38,095 bases of DNA, from positions 1 to 38,095 of the forward strand of contig CALKMX010000032.1 in NCBI GenBank assembly GCA_938091675.1, in the 5' to 3' direction. Below the pieces are notes generated by a model. That model had not been told where the DNA came from and searched no databases. It saw nothing but the letters and a program-made list of their open reading frames with translations. The stretch's first letter is position 1. The number at the start of each line of letters is the position of its first letter. The stretch is from an uncultured Opitutales bacterium. Its GTDB lineage: Bacteria > Verrucomicrobiota > Verrucomicrobiia > Opitutales > Seribacteraceae. Of this stretch, positions 16,284-23,255 are shown in pieces. The position numbers and the translations under genes were made by a program.

Positions 16284-17366
16284 ATGAAGAATCGATTTGT
16301 TGTGATTATGGCTGGGGGCCGGGGTGAAAGATTTTGGCCCCAAAGCCGGTTGAGAAAGCCAAAGCATTTGCTTCCCATTGTCGGGGATGCTCCCATGCTC
16401 GCCCAGACCGTTGACCGGCTGAAGGGACTGGTTCCCCCGGAGCAGGTCTTTGTGATTACCAATATTGAGCAACGCGATGCGGTGCTGGAAAGTTGTCCGG
16501 AATTACTTCCCGAACGGGTGATCGGGGAATCGCAGGGGCGGGACACGGCAGCAGCGGTCGGACTTGCCGCCCTGTTGGTGGAGAGAACGGAACCGGGTGC
16601 TGCTTTTGCCCTGCTCCCCGCGGACCATGTGATTGCAGACGGGGCCGGATTCCGCAAAGTCTTATCCGCCGCATTTGAAGCGGCCGAGAACCAGGATGTT
16701 TTGGTGACGATTGGCATAAAGCCCGATTTTGCATCGACCGGATACGGGTATCTCAGAAAGGGACCGGGGGTGGATGGCTTGGCCTCGCTCCCCGTCCATC
16801 AGGTGGAACGGTTTGTGGAAAAACCAAACCTCGAAAAGGCCCAGCAGTATTTGCAGGATGGAGGATATTTCTGGAACGCCGGCATGTTTGTTTGGAGGCC
16901 GGAAGTCATTCTTAGTGCCATTCGTCAGCATGCTCAGGAACTGAGTGCGGGATTGGATGATTTACTGGCAAATTGGCAGGAAAATGGATCCATCGAATAT
17001 GCGATGGAAAAAGTCTATCCCCTGCTTAAAAAAATATCGATTGATTTTGCGGTGATGGAAAAGGCCGCGGATGTGGTCATGCTTGAATCTGCATTTGACT
17101 GGGATGATGTCGGGGAATGGCCAGCGATTGCCCGGCACTATGAAGCCGATGATAGGGGCAATGTGTTCAAGGGAGCGGGTTCTGCCCTGGACTCAAGCGG
17201 AAACCTTACCTACGCCGAGCCCGGGCACACCATATCCCTCCTTGGGGTTAAAGACCTTATCGTGGTGCAGTCCGGAGATGCCACCCTGGTATGCCATAAG
17301 GACTGTGCCCAGCAGGTCAAGGCACTCGCCCAGCAAGTATGCCAGGAAAATCCTGACCTTGCCTAA
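16284..17366 (+). CDS. manC: Mannose-1-phosphate guanylyltransferase
   Basis: This 360-residue enzyme makes GDP-mannose from mannose-1-phosphate and GTP, a precursor for LPS, capsule or glycoprotein sugars. It opens with the nucleotidyltransferase signature MAGGRGERFWPQSRLRKPKHLL; other family motifs are LLPADHVIAD, FVEKPNLEKAQQYL, YFWNAGMFVW, IDFAVMEKA and FDWDDVGEW. The length fits the single-domain type, without the phosphomannose-isomerase half of type II enzymes. The in-frame TTG at 16275 is possible, but the ATG at 16284 starts exactly at the family's MKNRFVVIMAGG. It lies within a long plus-strand run of genes with no strict operon partner. Its role in envelope glycans fits the kdsA gene elsewhere in the window. 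Confidence 0.93.
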   Translation: MKNRFVVIMAGGRGERFWPQSRLRKPKHLLPIVGDAPMLAQTVDRLKGLVPPEQVFVITNIEQRDAVLESCPELLPERVIGESQGRDTAAAVGLAALLVERTEPGAAFALLPADHVIADGAGFRKVLSAAFEAAENQDVLVTIGIKPDFASTGYGYLRKGPGVDGLASLPVHQVERFVEKPNLEKAQQYLQDGGYFWNAGMFVWRPEVILSAIRQHAQELSAGLDDLLANWQENGSIEYAMEKVYPLLKKISIDFAVMEKAADVVMLESAFDWDDVGEWPAIARHYEADDRGNVFKGAGSALDSSGNLTYAEPGHTISLLGVKDLIVVQSGDATLVCHKDCAQQVKALAQQVCQENPDLA

Positions 17367-17387
17367 GGGAAATTCTTTTTTTTGGTC

Positions 17388-17804
17388 ATGCCCAACTACC
17401 TGGGAATCGATTATGGAACCAAGAGAATCGGTCTGGCCTGGGCGGACGAGCTTTTGATCTCCCTGCCGGCCGGGGCAATTCCCGGGGTGGAGTGTGCGGG
17501 CTGCTGGGAGGCCCTGGCTGCAGAAGTGGCAAACCGCCGGATCACCGATCTGGTGGTCGGGTATCCCGTGCATATGGATGGCAAAGTGGGCAGGCGTGCC
17601 CAGGAGGTGGACGGATTTATTGAGCAACTGCAGGCAAGGTTTGGCCTGCCGGTTTACCGGGTGGATGAACGCCTGACCAGTGCCGCAGCCAGAGAAACGG
17701 TGGGGGGGAAGCCAAGTGCCAAGGGTGCGGATAAATCGGGCCGGGTCGATGCCACGGCTGCCTGCCTGATCCTGCGTGATTTTTTAAACAATTTAAACAC
17801 TTGA
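17388..17804 (+). CDS. ruvX: Holliday-junction-resolvase-like pre-16S rRNA nuclease (YqgF/RuvX)
   Basis: This 138-residue RNase-H-fold protein has the active-site motif LGIDYGTKRIGLAWAD (Asp8), then LVVGYPVHMDGKVGRRAQEV and DERLTSAAA with the second acidic residue, and finally KSGRVDATAACLIL with the last Asp. YqgF is known as the nuclease that finishes the 5' end of 16S rRNA. The ATG at 17388 is preferred over the TTG at 17382, because MPNYLGID is the usual opening. It ends with TGA overlapping a TTG start of truA (TTGA), and truA in turn overlaps comF, giving a coupled ruvX-truA-comF run that mixes RNA processing with a DNA-uptake-type gene. Confidence 0.92.
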   Translation: MPNYLGIDYGTKRIGLAWADELLISLPAGAIPGVECAGCWEALAAEVANRRITDLVVGYPVHMDGKVGRRAQEVDGFIEQLQARFGLPVYRVDERLTSAAARETVGGKPSAKGADKSGRVDATAACLILRDFLNNLNT

Positions 17805-18589
17805 AACCAAGCCCTGAACTGAGCCGTTGGCGGTGCCTCTGTGCCTATGACGGCACTGCGTTTAACGGCTGGCAAAAGCAAACCAACCGGCAATCGGTGC
17901 AGGATAAAATTGAACAGAGTCTCGCCCAAATTTTTGGATGCCCCATCCGTACCATTGGGGCGGGCAGGACGGATGCGGGGGTACATGCCGCCGGGCAGGT
18001 TTTTCATTTTGATGCCAGGTGGAATCATTCCCCCCATGCCCTGCTGCAGGCTTTACGGGTATCCGTGCCCGTGGGCATAAGCCCGAGAAAGATCGACGCG
18101 GTGCCTCCCTCTTTTCACGCCCACCTCTCGGCAAAGGGAAAGCGCTACCTTTACCGCATTTGTAAAGGCTGGGCCATGCCTGACATGGACCGTTTTGTTC
18201 ATTCGATGAAGGATCGAAAGCTGGACTTTGAGGCAATGCAGGATGCCGCCGGCCGGTTTTTGGGCACCCACGATTTTGCCGCTTTTTCTGCAAACCGGGG
18301 GAATGGGGATGAGGAACCCACCATCCGGAAGTTGTGGAGGTCGGACTGGCGGGACCGGGGGGATGAGCTTCATTTTGTCACCGAAGGGGAGGGGTATCTG
18401 TACAAGATGGTACGCAGCATGGTTGGGGCGATGATCGATGTTGGACTTGGCCGGATGGACCCCGAAGAGATATCCAAAATTTTGCTTACGGATAAACGGA
18501 CAGCTGAAGTGGTCAGTGCCCCGGCCAGGGGATTAAGAATGGACAAAGTATTTTACCGTCTGCCCAGACGGGCCAATTTGGAGAAGTGA
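17801..18589 (+). CDS. truA: tRNA pseudouridine synthase A
   Basis: TruA isomerises U38-40 in the anticodon stem of tRNAs. The 262-residue sequence shows the family motifs CAYDGTAFNGWQKQ, the catalytic GAGRTDAGVHAAGQV (Asp58), KRYLYRIC, FLGTHDFAAFSANRG and EGEGYLYKMVRSMVGAMIDVG. The TTG start at 17801 is unusual but well placed: it overlaps the ruvX TGA by 4 nt and gives a normal N-terminus, while no ATG lies close upstream or downstream of the domain start. The gene ends in GTGA, overlapping the GTG start of comF. The length and motif set are complete. Confidence 0.94.
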   Translation: MKPSPELSRWRCLCAYDGTAFNGWQKQTNRQSVQDKIEQSLAQIFGCPIRTIGAGRTDAGVHAAGQVFHFDARWNHSPHALLQALRVSVPVGISPRKIDAVPPSFHAHLSAKGKRYLYRICKGWAMPDMDRFVHSMKDRKLDFEAMQDAAGRFLGTHDFAAFSANRGNGDEEPTIRKLWRSDWRDRGDELHFVTEGEGYLYKMVRSMVGAMIDVGLGRMDPEEISKILLTDKRTAEVVSAPARGLRMDKVFYRLPRRANLEK

Positions 18590-19323
18590 TCAACATCGAT
18601 TGGAAAGGGTGGAAGCGTGCCCTGTTTGACTTTTTTCTGCCGGGTGAATGTCCGATATGCGCCAAGGCTGCCTACCTGGATGATGTTTCCTTTTCCTGTC
18701 TTTCCTGCCTCGATTCGGTGGCCTGGATTCAGCAATCGCGCTGTAAATTATGCGGGGTGGGCATGGACGGCATGGACTATGCGGGGCTGACCTGCAAGAA
18801 TTGCCGGGAATTTCCTCCCCTGTTTGGGGCAGGCCGGGCGATGTTTTATTTAAATAAGGCAGGCCGTCAACTGGTCCATCAATTGAAATACGACCGCAAT
18901 AAAAGAATTCTCGAGGATGTTCCCTTTTTTCTGGAGAGGGCACCCCAGTTTCTCGAATTTCTGACCGGGGCCGTTCTCATTCCTGTCCCTTTGCACCCCA
19001 AAAAATTATACAAGAGGGGATACAACCAAAGCCTATGGATTGCGGAAGCCTTTGCCAGGGAGGCGGGGGTGAGCACGGTTGCCTACGATTGCCTGAAACG
19101 GGTGCGTAACACTCCCACCCAGACCAAGCTGGACCGGAAGGAGCGCCAACAGAATGTAAAAAATGCCTTTGCCCTTAAGGACGGAACTTGTTTGGATGGG
19201 TTTGATAGAGTTGTTCTTGTGGACGATGTCTACACCACTGGAGCCACGCTCGATGCCTGTGCCAAGGCACTGATCGATCGTGGAGTCGGGTTGGTGGAGG
19301 TAGCGACCCTCGGGCACGGATAA
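18586..19323 (+). CDS. comF: ComF-family phosphoribosyltransferase-like protein
   Basis: This 245-residue protein has an N-terminal zinc-ribbon-like part with paired cysteines (CPIC, CLSC, CKLCG and CKNC) and a C-terminal PRTase domain with PVPLHPKKLYKRGYNQS, NTPTQTKLDRKERQQNVKNAF and the PRPP-binding VVLVDDVYTTGAT. ComF helps DNA uptake during competence in some bacteria, and the E. coli homologue GntX has a less clear role. The family is also found in species not known for transformation, so competence should not be inferred from this gene alone. A GTG start overlaps the truA stop by 4 nt, and it is 15 bp before accD. Confidence 0.88.
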   Translation: MINIDWKGWKRALFDFFLPGECPICAKAAYLDDVSFSCLSCLDSVAWIQQSRCKLCGVGMDGMDYAGLTCKNCREFPPLFGAGRAMFYLNKAGRQLVHQLKYDRNKRILEDVPFFLERAPQFLEFLTGAVLIPVPLHPKKLYKRGYNQSLWIAEAFAREAGVSTVAYDCLKRVRNTPTQTKLDRKERQQNVKNAFALKDGTCLDGFDRVVLVDDVYTTGATLDACAKALIDRGVGLVEVATLGHG

Positions 19324-19338
19324 ACCAAACTTTCGAAT

Positions 19339-20292
19339 ATGTCTTTTTTCAGCAAACCAAAGTATTCCAAGGTAAATGTAAAATCCCGTGATGGGGTTGC
19401 CAAAGGATTGTGGACCAAGTGTCCGGAGTCCGGTGAGATGGTCTTTGTTAAGGAATTAAAAAAGAACCTCATGGTCGTGCCAGGGAGCGGATACCATTTT
19501 CCATTGCCCGCACCTGACCGTATTCAATCGCTGGTGGATCACGGCACATTTAAGGAGTATGACGGCAATATTCGCTCAGGAGACCCCCTGAAATTTAAGG
19601 GCTTGGCATCCTACGAGGAAAAACTTCAGCAAAACCGTGAAAAAACCAAGCTGGAAGATGCAGTGGTTTCCGGGACCGGGAAAATGGATGGCCGATTGGT
19701 CAGCCTGGCGGTGATGGATTTCCGTTTCCTCGGAGGAAGTATGGGGTCGGTGGTCGGTGAAAAAATTACCCGGGCGATCGAGCGTGGGCTGGAAATGAAC
19801 ATTCCAGTAATTGTGGTATCGGCTTCTGGCGGTGCCCGGATGTATGAGGGTATCCTCAGCCTTATGCAGATGGCCAAAACCAGTGCCGCCCTCGCCAAAC
19901 TGGCCAAGGCAAAAATCCCTTTCTTTTCCGTGCTGACCAATCCAACCATGGCTGGAGTCATGGCAAGCTATGCCACTTTGGGGGATGTGATCCTGGCGGA
20001 GCCAAAAGCCTTAATCGGATTTGCCGGGCGCAGGGTAATTAAGGAAACCACCCGGGCTGATCTGCCTGAAGGGTTTCAAACCTCCGAGTTCTTGCTGGAG
20101 CATGGATTGATCGATCAAATTGTCGACCGTCATGACCTGCGTGACCGCTTGATCAACCTGATGAATCATTTGGCCAACCATTTGCAACCCGCCCCTGAGA
20201 AATCTTCAGCGGCCAAAAAGAAACCGGTCGTCCGTAAAAAACCGGTCGCCAAAAAAACCGCAACCCGCAAAGCCCCGGCCAAAAAGATCTGA
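19339..20292 (+). CDS. accD: Acetyl-CoA carboxylase carboxyltransferase subunit beta lacking a complete zinc ribbon
   Basis: This 317-residue protein is the beta subunit of the carboxyltransferase that makes malonyl-CoA. The core is standard: [73 protein letters not shown] and [15 protein letters not shown]. The N-terminal zinc ribbon is not. The E. coli ligands at 27, 30, 46 and 49 align here with Cys28, Ser31, Val47 and Ser50, so only one Cys remains (KCPESGEM and VVPGSGYH). The last 31 residues are a Lys/Ala/Pro tail with 11 Lys and 2 Arg ([14 protein letters not shown] and so on), like a histone-H1 or AccA-type basic tail. No accA is in the window; the partner must be elsewhere. Confidence 0.95.
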   Translation: MSFFSKPKYSKVNVKSRDGVAKGLWTKCPESGEMVFVKELKKNLMVVPGSGYHFPLPAPDRIQSLVDHGTFKEYDGNIRSGDPLKFKGLASYEEKLQQNREKTKLEDAVVSGTGKMDGRLVSLAVMDFRFLGGSMGSVVGEKITRAIERGLEMNIPVIVVSASGGARMYEGILSLMQMAKTSAALAKLAKAKIPFFSVLTNPTMAGVMASYATLGDVILAEPKALIGFAGRRVIKETTRADLPEGFQTSEFLLEHGLIDQIVDRHDLRDRLINLMNHLANHLQPAPEKSSAAKKKPVVRKKPVAKKTATRKAPAKKI

Positions 20293-20340
20293 TCTTCTCC
20301 CTTATATGTTCCCGGTAGCAGGAGGGGGAATACCAGGCAG

Positions 20341-21591
20341 ATGAACAACACCCTGGAGTTTTTATACTCTTTGCGCAACCAGGGTTCCCGGTTTGGCCTC
20401 GAGCGGATGGAGGCGTTTTGCCAGGAACTGGGAAACCCACAATCTGCATTCGCATCCATCCATGTGGCTGGGACCAATGGGAAGGGATCGGTATGCACAA
20501 TGCTCGATTCGGTATACCGGAAACAGGGATACCGCGTGGGCCTGTTTACCTCTCCCCATCTAATCGAACTTGGAGAACGGGTAAGGGTAAATGGAGAGAT
20601 CCTGTCATTTGCAAAAATTGAAAAGTGGGTGGAAGCACTCCTTCCCGTGGTGCAAAAAATCGAAACGAGCGAGCAGGGGATGGGGCCCACTTTTTTTGAG
20701 TTTATGACCGCGATTGCCTTTCTGGAGTTCAAGGAGCAAAAAGTTGACCTGGCCATTGTGGAGACCGGGCTGGGTGGACGGCTTGATTCCACCAATGTGC
20801 TCAACCCGGAGATTTCGGTCATTACGAGCATCGGGTACGATCATTGTGAAATGCTGGGCTATGAACTGAAACAGATAGCGGCGGAAAAAGCCGGCATAAT
20901 CAAACCCGGCAAGCCAGTAGTGACAGGTTGGCTGGAAAAAGATGCCCGGGAACAGGTCCGCCAAATGGCTCAAAATCAAAAAGCCCCCCTGCACTGGGTG
21001 GAGGATGCAAATTTGCCCGCCTTGCCCCAAACCAACCTGCATGGATCCTTTCAGCAAAGAAATGCCGCTCTGGCCTCGCGGGTTGTTCAATTACTTGATA
21101 GCCAATTCCCCTGCGAGGAGCACAAAGTCAGCAGTGCCTTGCAATCGGTAAGGTTTCCCGGGAGGTGGCAAAAAATTTGCACGGAACCAACCATTATTCT
21201 GGACGCCTGCCATAATGGGCACGGGGCACAGGCAAGTGCTGAACTTTGGGACAGTTTGCCTGAGGGTTTTGAGGTCTGGTTTGCTGCCTGCGGGCAGGAC
21301 CGTGCCCGCGATGTGCTCACCCCCCTGCTCCAAAGAACCAACCGGATCACTCTGTTCGAACTGGATCAGCCCAGGGCTTGTTCCCTTGAGGATTTACAAA
21401 AACTGGTCGAAAATTTTCCCGGAGCAGTAAAGTTTGCCAAAGAAAAGCAAGTGTTAGCACTCCACCAACAACTGGATCCCTCCACCACATTATTGGTCAC
21501 GGGATCCATTTACCTGATTGCTGCGGTTCTCTCCCAATTGAAAAAAAATCCCTCCTCTGTCCTCCTGCATAATTGGCAGGATCTTTGGTAG
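20341..21591 (+). CDS. folC: Bifunctional dihydrofolate/folylpolyglutamate synthase
   Basis: This 416-residue Mur-ligase-family enzyme adds glutamate to dihydropteroate and/or extends the polyglutamate chain of folate. The ATP-binding P-loop is in HVAGTNGKGSV, followed by LFTSPHLIELGERVRVNGE, TFFEFMTAIAFL, DLAIVETGLGGRLDSTNVL, ITSIGYDHCEMLG and AGIIKPGKPVV, all typical of FolC. The C-terminal domain has ILDACHNGHGAQA, the equivalent of the DGAHNP motif. It starts 48 bp after accD, the same order as the accD-folC pair found in many bacteria. The long gap that follows suggests the transcription unit ends near here, but I see no clear intrinsic terminator. Confidence 0.93.
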   Translation: MNNTLEFLYSLRNQGSRFGLERMEAFCQELGNPQSAFASIHVAGTNGKGSVCTMLDSVYRKQGYRVGLFTSPHLIELGERVRVNGEILSFAKIEKWVEALLPVVQKIETSEQGMGPTFFEFMTAIAFLEFKEQKVDLAIVETGLGGRLDSTNVLNPEISVITSIGYDHCEMLGYELKQIAAEKAGIIKPGKPVVTGWLEKDAREQVRQMAQNQKAPLHWVEDANLPALPQTNLHGSFQQRNAALASRVVQLLDSQFPCEEHKVSSALQSVRFPGRWQKICTEPTIILDACHNGHGAQASAELWDSLPEGFEVWFAACGQDRARDVLTPLLQRTNRITLFELDQPRACSLEDLQKLVENFPGAVKFAKEKQVLALHQQLDPSTTLLVTGSIYLIAAVLSQLKKNPSSVLLHNWQDLW

Positions 21592-21874
21592 ATAAGGCCA
21601 TTGGTCCTTTGCTTGGTTTATAAAAAATTCAAATTTGTCAGGACCGGGGGGGAGTAGGTTGGTCAAATTATTAGGTCGGGTGATCAAAAATCATCCCTCC
21701 ACCCAAGGAAAATTTGAGATTCTGCAGAATGTGAACAAATTCTTAAACCATGGCGAATAACTTAGAACAACTTGGGCTTGGAATTCGATGGATTTAAGTC
21801 TTTATTTCTTTTTTTCTCAGCAACTTGCAGGAAAAGGTTGCCAAAGAGAAAAATCAAACTAAAACTTATTAACA

Positions 21875-21922
21875 ACACTATATACAGGGGGTAATTTGTT
21901 ACACAAACACTACATGCAGGGT
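21875..21922 (+). promoter_or_regulatory. Two tandem NrdR-box-like operators upstream of nrdBA
   Basis: The first site is ACACTATATACAGGGG (21875-21890) and the second ACACTACATGCAGGGT (21907-21922). Each fits the NrdR-box pattern ACACwAyATATwGtGt at 13 of 16 positions, and they are 32 bp apart start to start, about three helical turns, which is the known arrangement of paired NrdR boxes. A perfect short dyad TTTGT-TAC-ACAAA (21895-21907) lies between them. TATATA at 21879-21884, inside the first box, could be a -10 element, so bound NrdR would block RNA polymerase. NrdR senses ATP/dATP and represses ribonucleotide reductase genes; nrdR itself is not in this window. Confidence 0.75.
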
Positions 21923-21925
21923 ACG

Positions 21926-21971
21926 GAAATGAAAAAAAAATCAACAAATTCATTTTTTTTCTTTTCATTTC
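21926..21971 (+). repeat. AT-rich inverted repeat in the nrdB leader
   Basis: The left arm at 21926-21941 reads GAAATGAAAAAAAAAT, and the right arm at 21952-21971 is its reverse complement apart from a few extra bases (ATTTTTTTTCTTTTCATTTC). The loop is about ten bases. It lies just after the second NrdR-like box and about 130 bp before the nrdB start, so it would form a long, weak hairpin in the untranslated leader. The T-rich right arm could also act as a poor terminator. It might influence transcript stability or be only an AT-rich spacer; the sequence does not decide. Confidence 0.45.
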
Positions 21972-22102
21972 TTCCCTTAATGCCCACTATTCGAAACATC
22001 GTCGAGGGGACCACGGTTTTCACCCTAAAAACCACAATTTCGTCCCCGATTTCACGCCGATATTTAAATTTTAACAGGTAAAAAGAAGGGGAAATAAACA
22101 TT

Positions 22103-23188
22103 ATGGACAAGACATACGAAATCGGCGGGAAAACTTTCGTTTTAAACGAGGAAAAAGCAAAACAGGCGTTTCAGGAGAAAAAGGTCATCAACGGGCGGGA
22201 CACCATGACCTTCAACCTGCTTCCTTTAAAGTATCAATGGGCTTATGATCTTTACCGCAAAATGAAGTCCAACCATTGGGAGCCTGAAGATATTCCTATG
22301 CAAAAAGATTTGGAACAGTGGAAAAACCCAGCGGAGCTTTCCGACAGTGACCGGTGGATTATCATGATGGGGATCGGCTATTTTTCTGCGGCAGAAGGAA
22401 TTGTTGGCGATAACATCCAGCATGTTGTCCGCGAGTTGGTCACCGCACCTGAGCTTAAGCTCGTGTTGGGCCGCCATGCCCACGAGGAAAACATCCATGC
22501 GGACAGTTTATTGTACATGATCAGCTCACTTGGCATCAATCCTCACGAGTGCGAAGCCATGTTTGAGCAAATCGAGACCATCCGCCGGAAAAATGAATTT
22601 GTTACCCGCGTATCCAAAAACCTCCGTCGTGATCTGGATCTCACCTTGACCGAGAACAAACAGGAACTGGCCAAAAATATTTTCATATTTGGGCAGTGTA
22701 TGGAAGGTACTCAATTTTACGGACTCTTTGGGATGGTCTTAAGTTTGGCCAGGCAGAACAAAGTCCCGGGCATTGGACAGATGTTCCGCTACACCCTTCG
22801 TGATGAATCCAACCACATCGAATTGTTCCGCAACCTGTTCCGTGTTCTTATTGATGAAAACCCGGACATTTGGACCACAGATTTTCGCCAGGAACTGGTG
22901 GAGATAATGAAGGAAGCCGTTGTGCTGGAAAAGGATTTTATCCGCGACTGCCTGCCCGTTAGTTCAGTCGGTCTTAGTGCGGATGAGTTCTGCAGTTATA
23001 TTGACTACATTGCGGACCGTCGCCTCAACGGAGTGGGCCTTGAGATTCTTCACCCAGGCCTGGAAAATCCATTCCCCTGGCTTGCGGAGATGATGGATGT
23101 GAAAAAAGAACAGAATTTCTTCGAAGGTCGGGTGACCGAGTACCAAAAGTCCTCTGCCCTCACCGATGTTTCGGATGATGAATTGTAA
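22103..23188 (+). CDS. nrdB: Ribonucleotide reductase beta subunit, class Ic-like (Leu at the radical site)
   Basis: This 361-residue R2 protein makes the oxidant that starts ribonucleotide reduction. All six metal ligands can be placed: Glu98 (SAAEGIVG), Glu129 and His132 (EENIH), Glu201 (CMEGTQFYG), and Glu235 and His238 (RDESNHIE). Four residues after His132, where E. coli has radical Tyr122 and Chlamydia trachomatis has Phe127, this protein has Leu136 (HADSLLYMI). The first ligand is Glu, as in Chlamydia, not Asp. Trp59 and Tyr230 align with Chlamydia Trp51 and Tyr222, which relay electrons during assembly of the Mn/Fe cofactor. Tyr347 near the C-terminus fits the radical-transfer Tyr. 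A class Ic Mn(IV)/Fe(III) enzyme is therefore predicted; the metal itself cannot be seen in sequence. Confidence 0.95.
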   Translation: MDKTYEIGGKTFVLNEEKAKQAFQEKKVINGRDTMTFNLLPLKYQWAYDLYRKMKSNHWEPEDIPMQKDLEQWKNPAELSDSDRWIIMMGIGYFSAAEGIVGDNIQHVVRELVTAPELKLVLGRHAHEENIHADSLLYMISSLGINPHECEAMFEQIETIRRKNEFVTRVSKNLRRDLDLTLTENKQELAKNIFIFGQCMEGTQFYGLFGMVLSLARQNKVPGIGQMFRYTLRDESNHIELFRNLFRVLIDENPDIWTTDFRQELVEIMKEAVVLEKDFIRDCLPVSSVGLSADEFCSYIDYIADRRLNGVGLEILHPGLENPFPWLAEMMDVKKEQNFFEGRVTEYQKSSALTDVSDDEL

Positions 23189-23189
23189 A

Positions 23190-23210
23190 CCTGACAACCG
23201 GATTGTCAGG
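23190..23210 (+). repeat. Perfect hairpin between nrdB and nrdA
   Basis: The inverted repeat CCTGACAA - CCGGA - TTGTCAGG has an 8-bp perfect stem and a 5-base loop. It starts 2 bp after the nrdB stop codon and ends 45 bp before the nrdA start. No T-run follows (the next bases are GATGTGTGTG), so it is not a standard intrinsic terminator. In an nrdBA transcript it could protect the nrdB 3' end after processing or reduce read-through, which would give more beta than alpha subunit. Confidence 0.6.
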
Positions 23211-23255
23211 GATGTGTGTGTAAATGTTTAACTGTGTAGGATGGAAATTTGACTG

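Larger units (their letters stand above)
21592..22102 (+). other. 511-bp intergenic region upstream of nrdB
   Basis: This is the longest stretch without a gene. It is markedly more AT-rich than its surroundings. It holds two NrdR-box-like sites at 21875-21922 and, after them, an AT-rich inverted repeat at 21926-21971. The first half (21592-21870) shows nothing I can name beyond G-rich and A-rich runs. A 50-codon frame from the ATG at 21929 to 22081 (opening MKKKSTNS, then a Phe run) is created by the inverted repeat itself and I do not regard it as a gene. A purine-rich GAAGGGG lies about 11 bp before the nrdB ATG and could be a weak ribosome-binding site. Confidence 0.7.

Noticed and set aside
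21929-22081. A 50-residue Lys/Phe-rich frame upstream of nrdB
   Set aside because: The unusual composition comes from the poly-A/poly-T inverted repeat. There is no good ribosome-binding site and no family, so I treat it as leader sequence.
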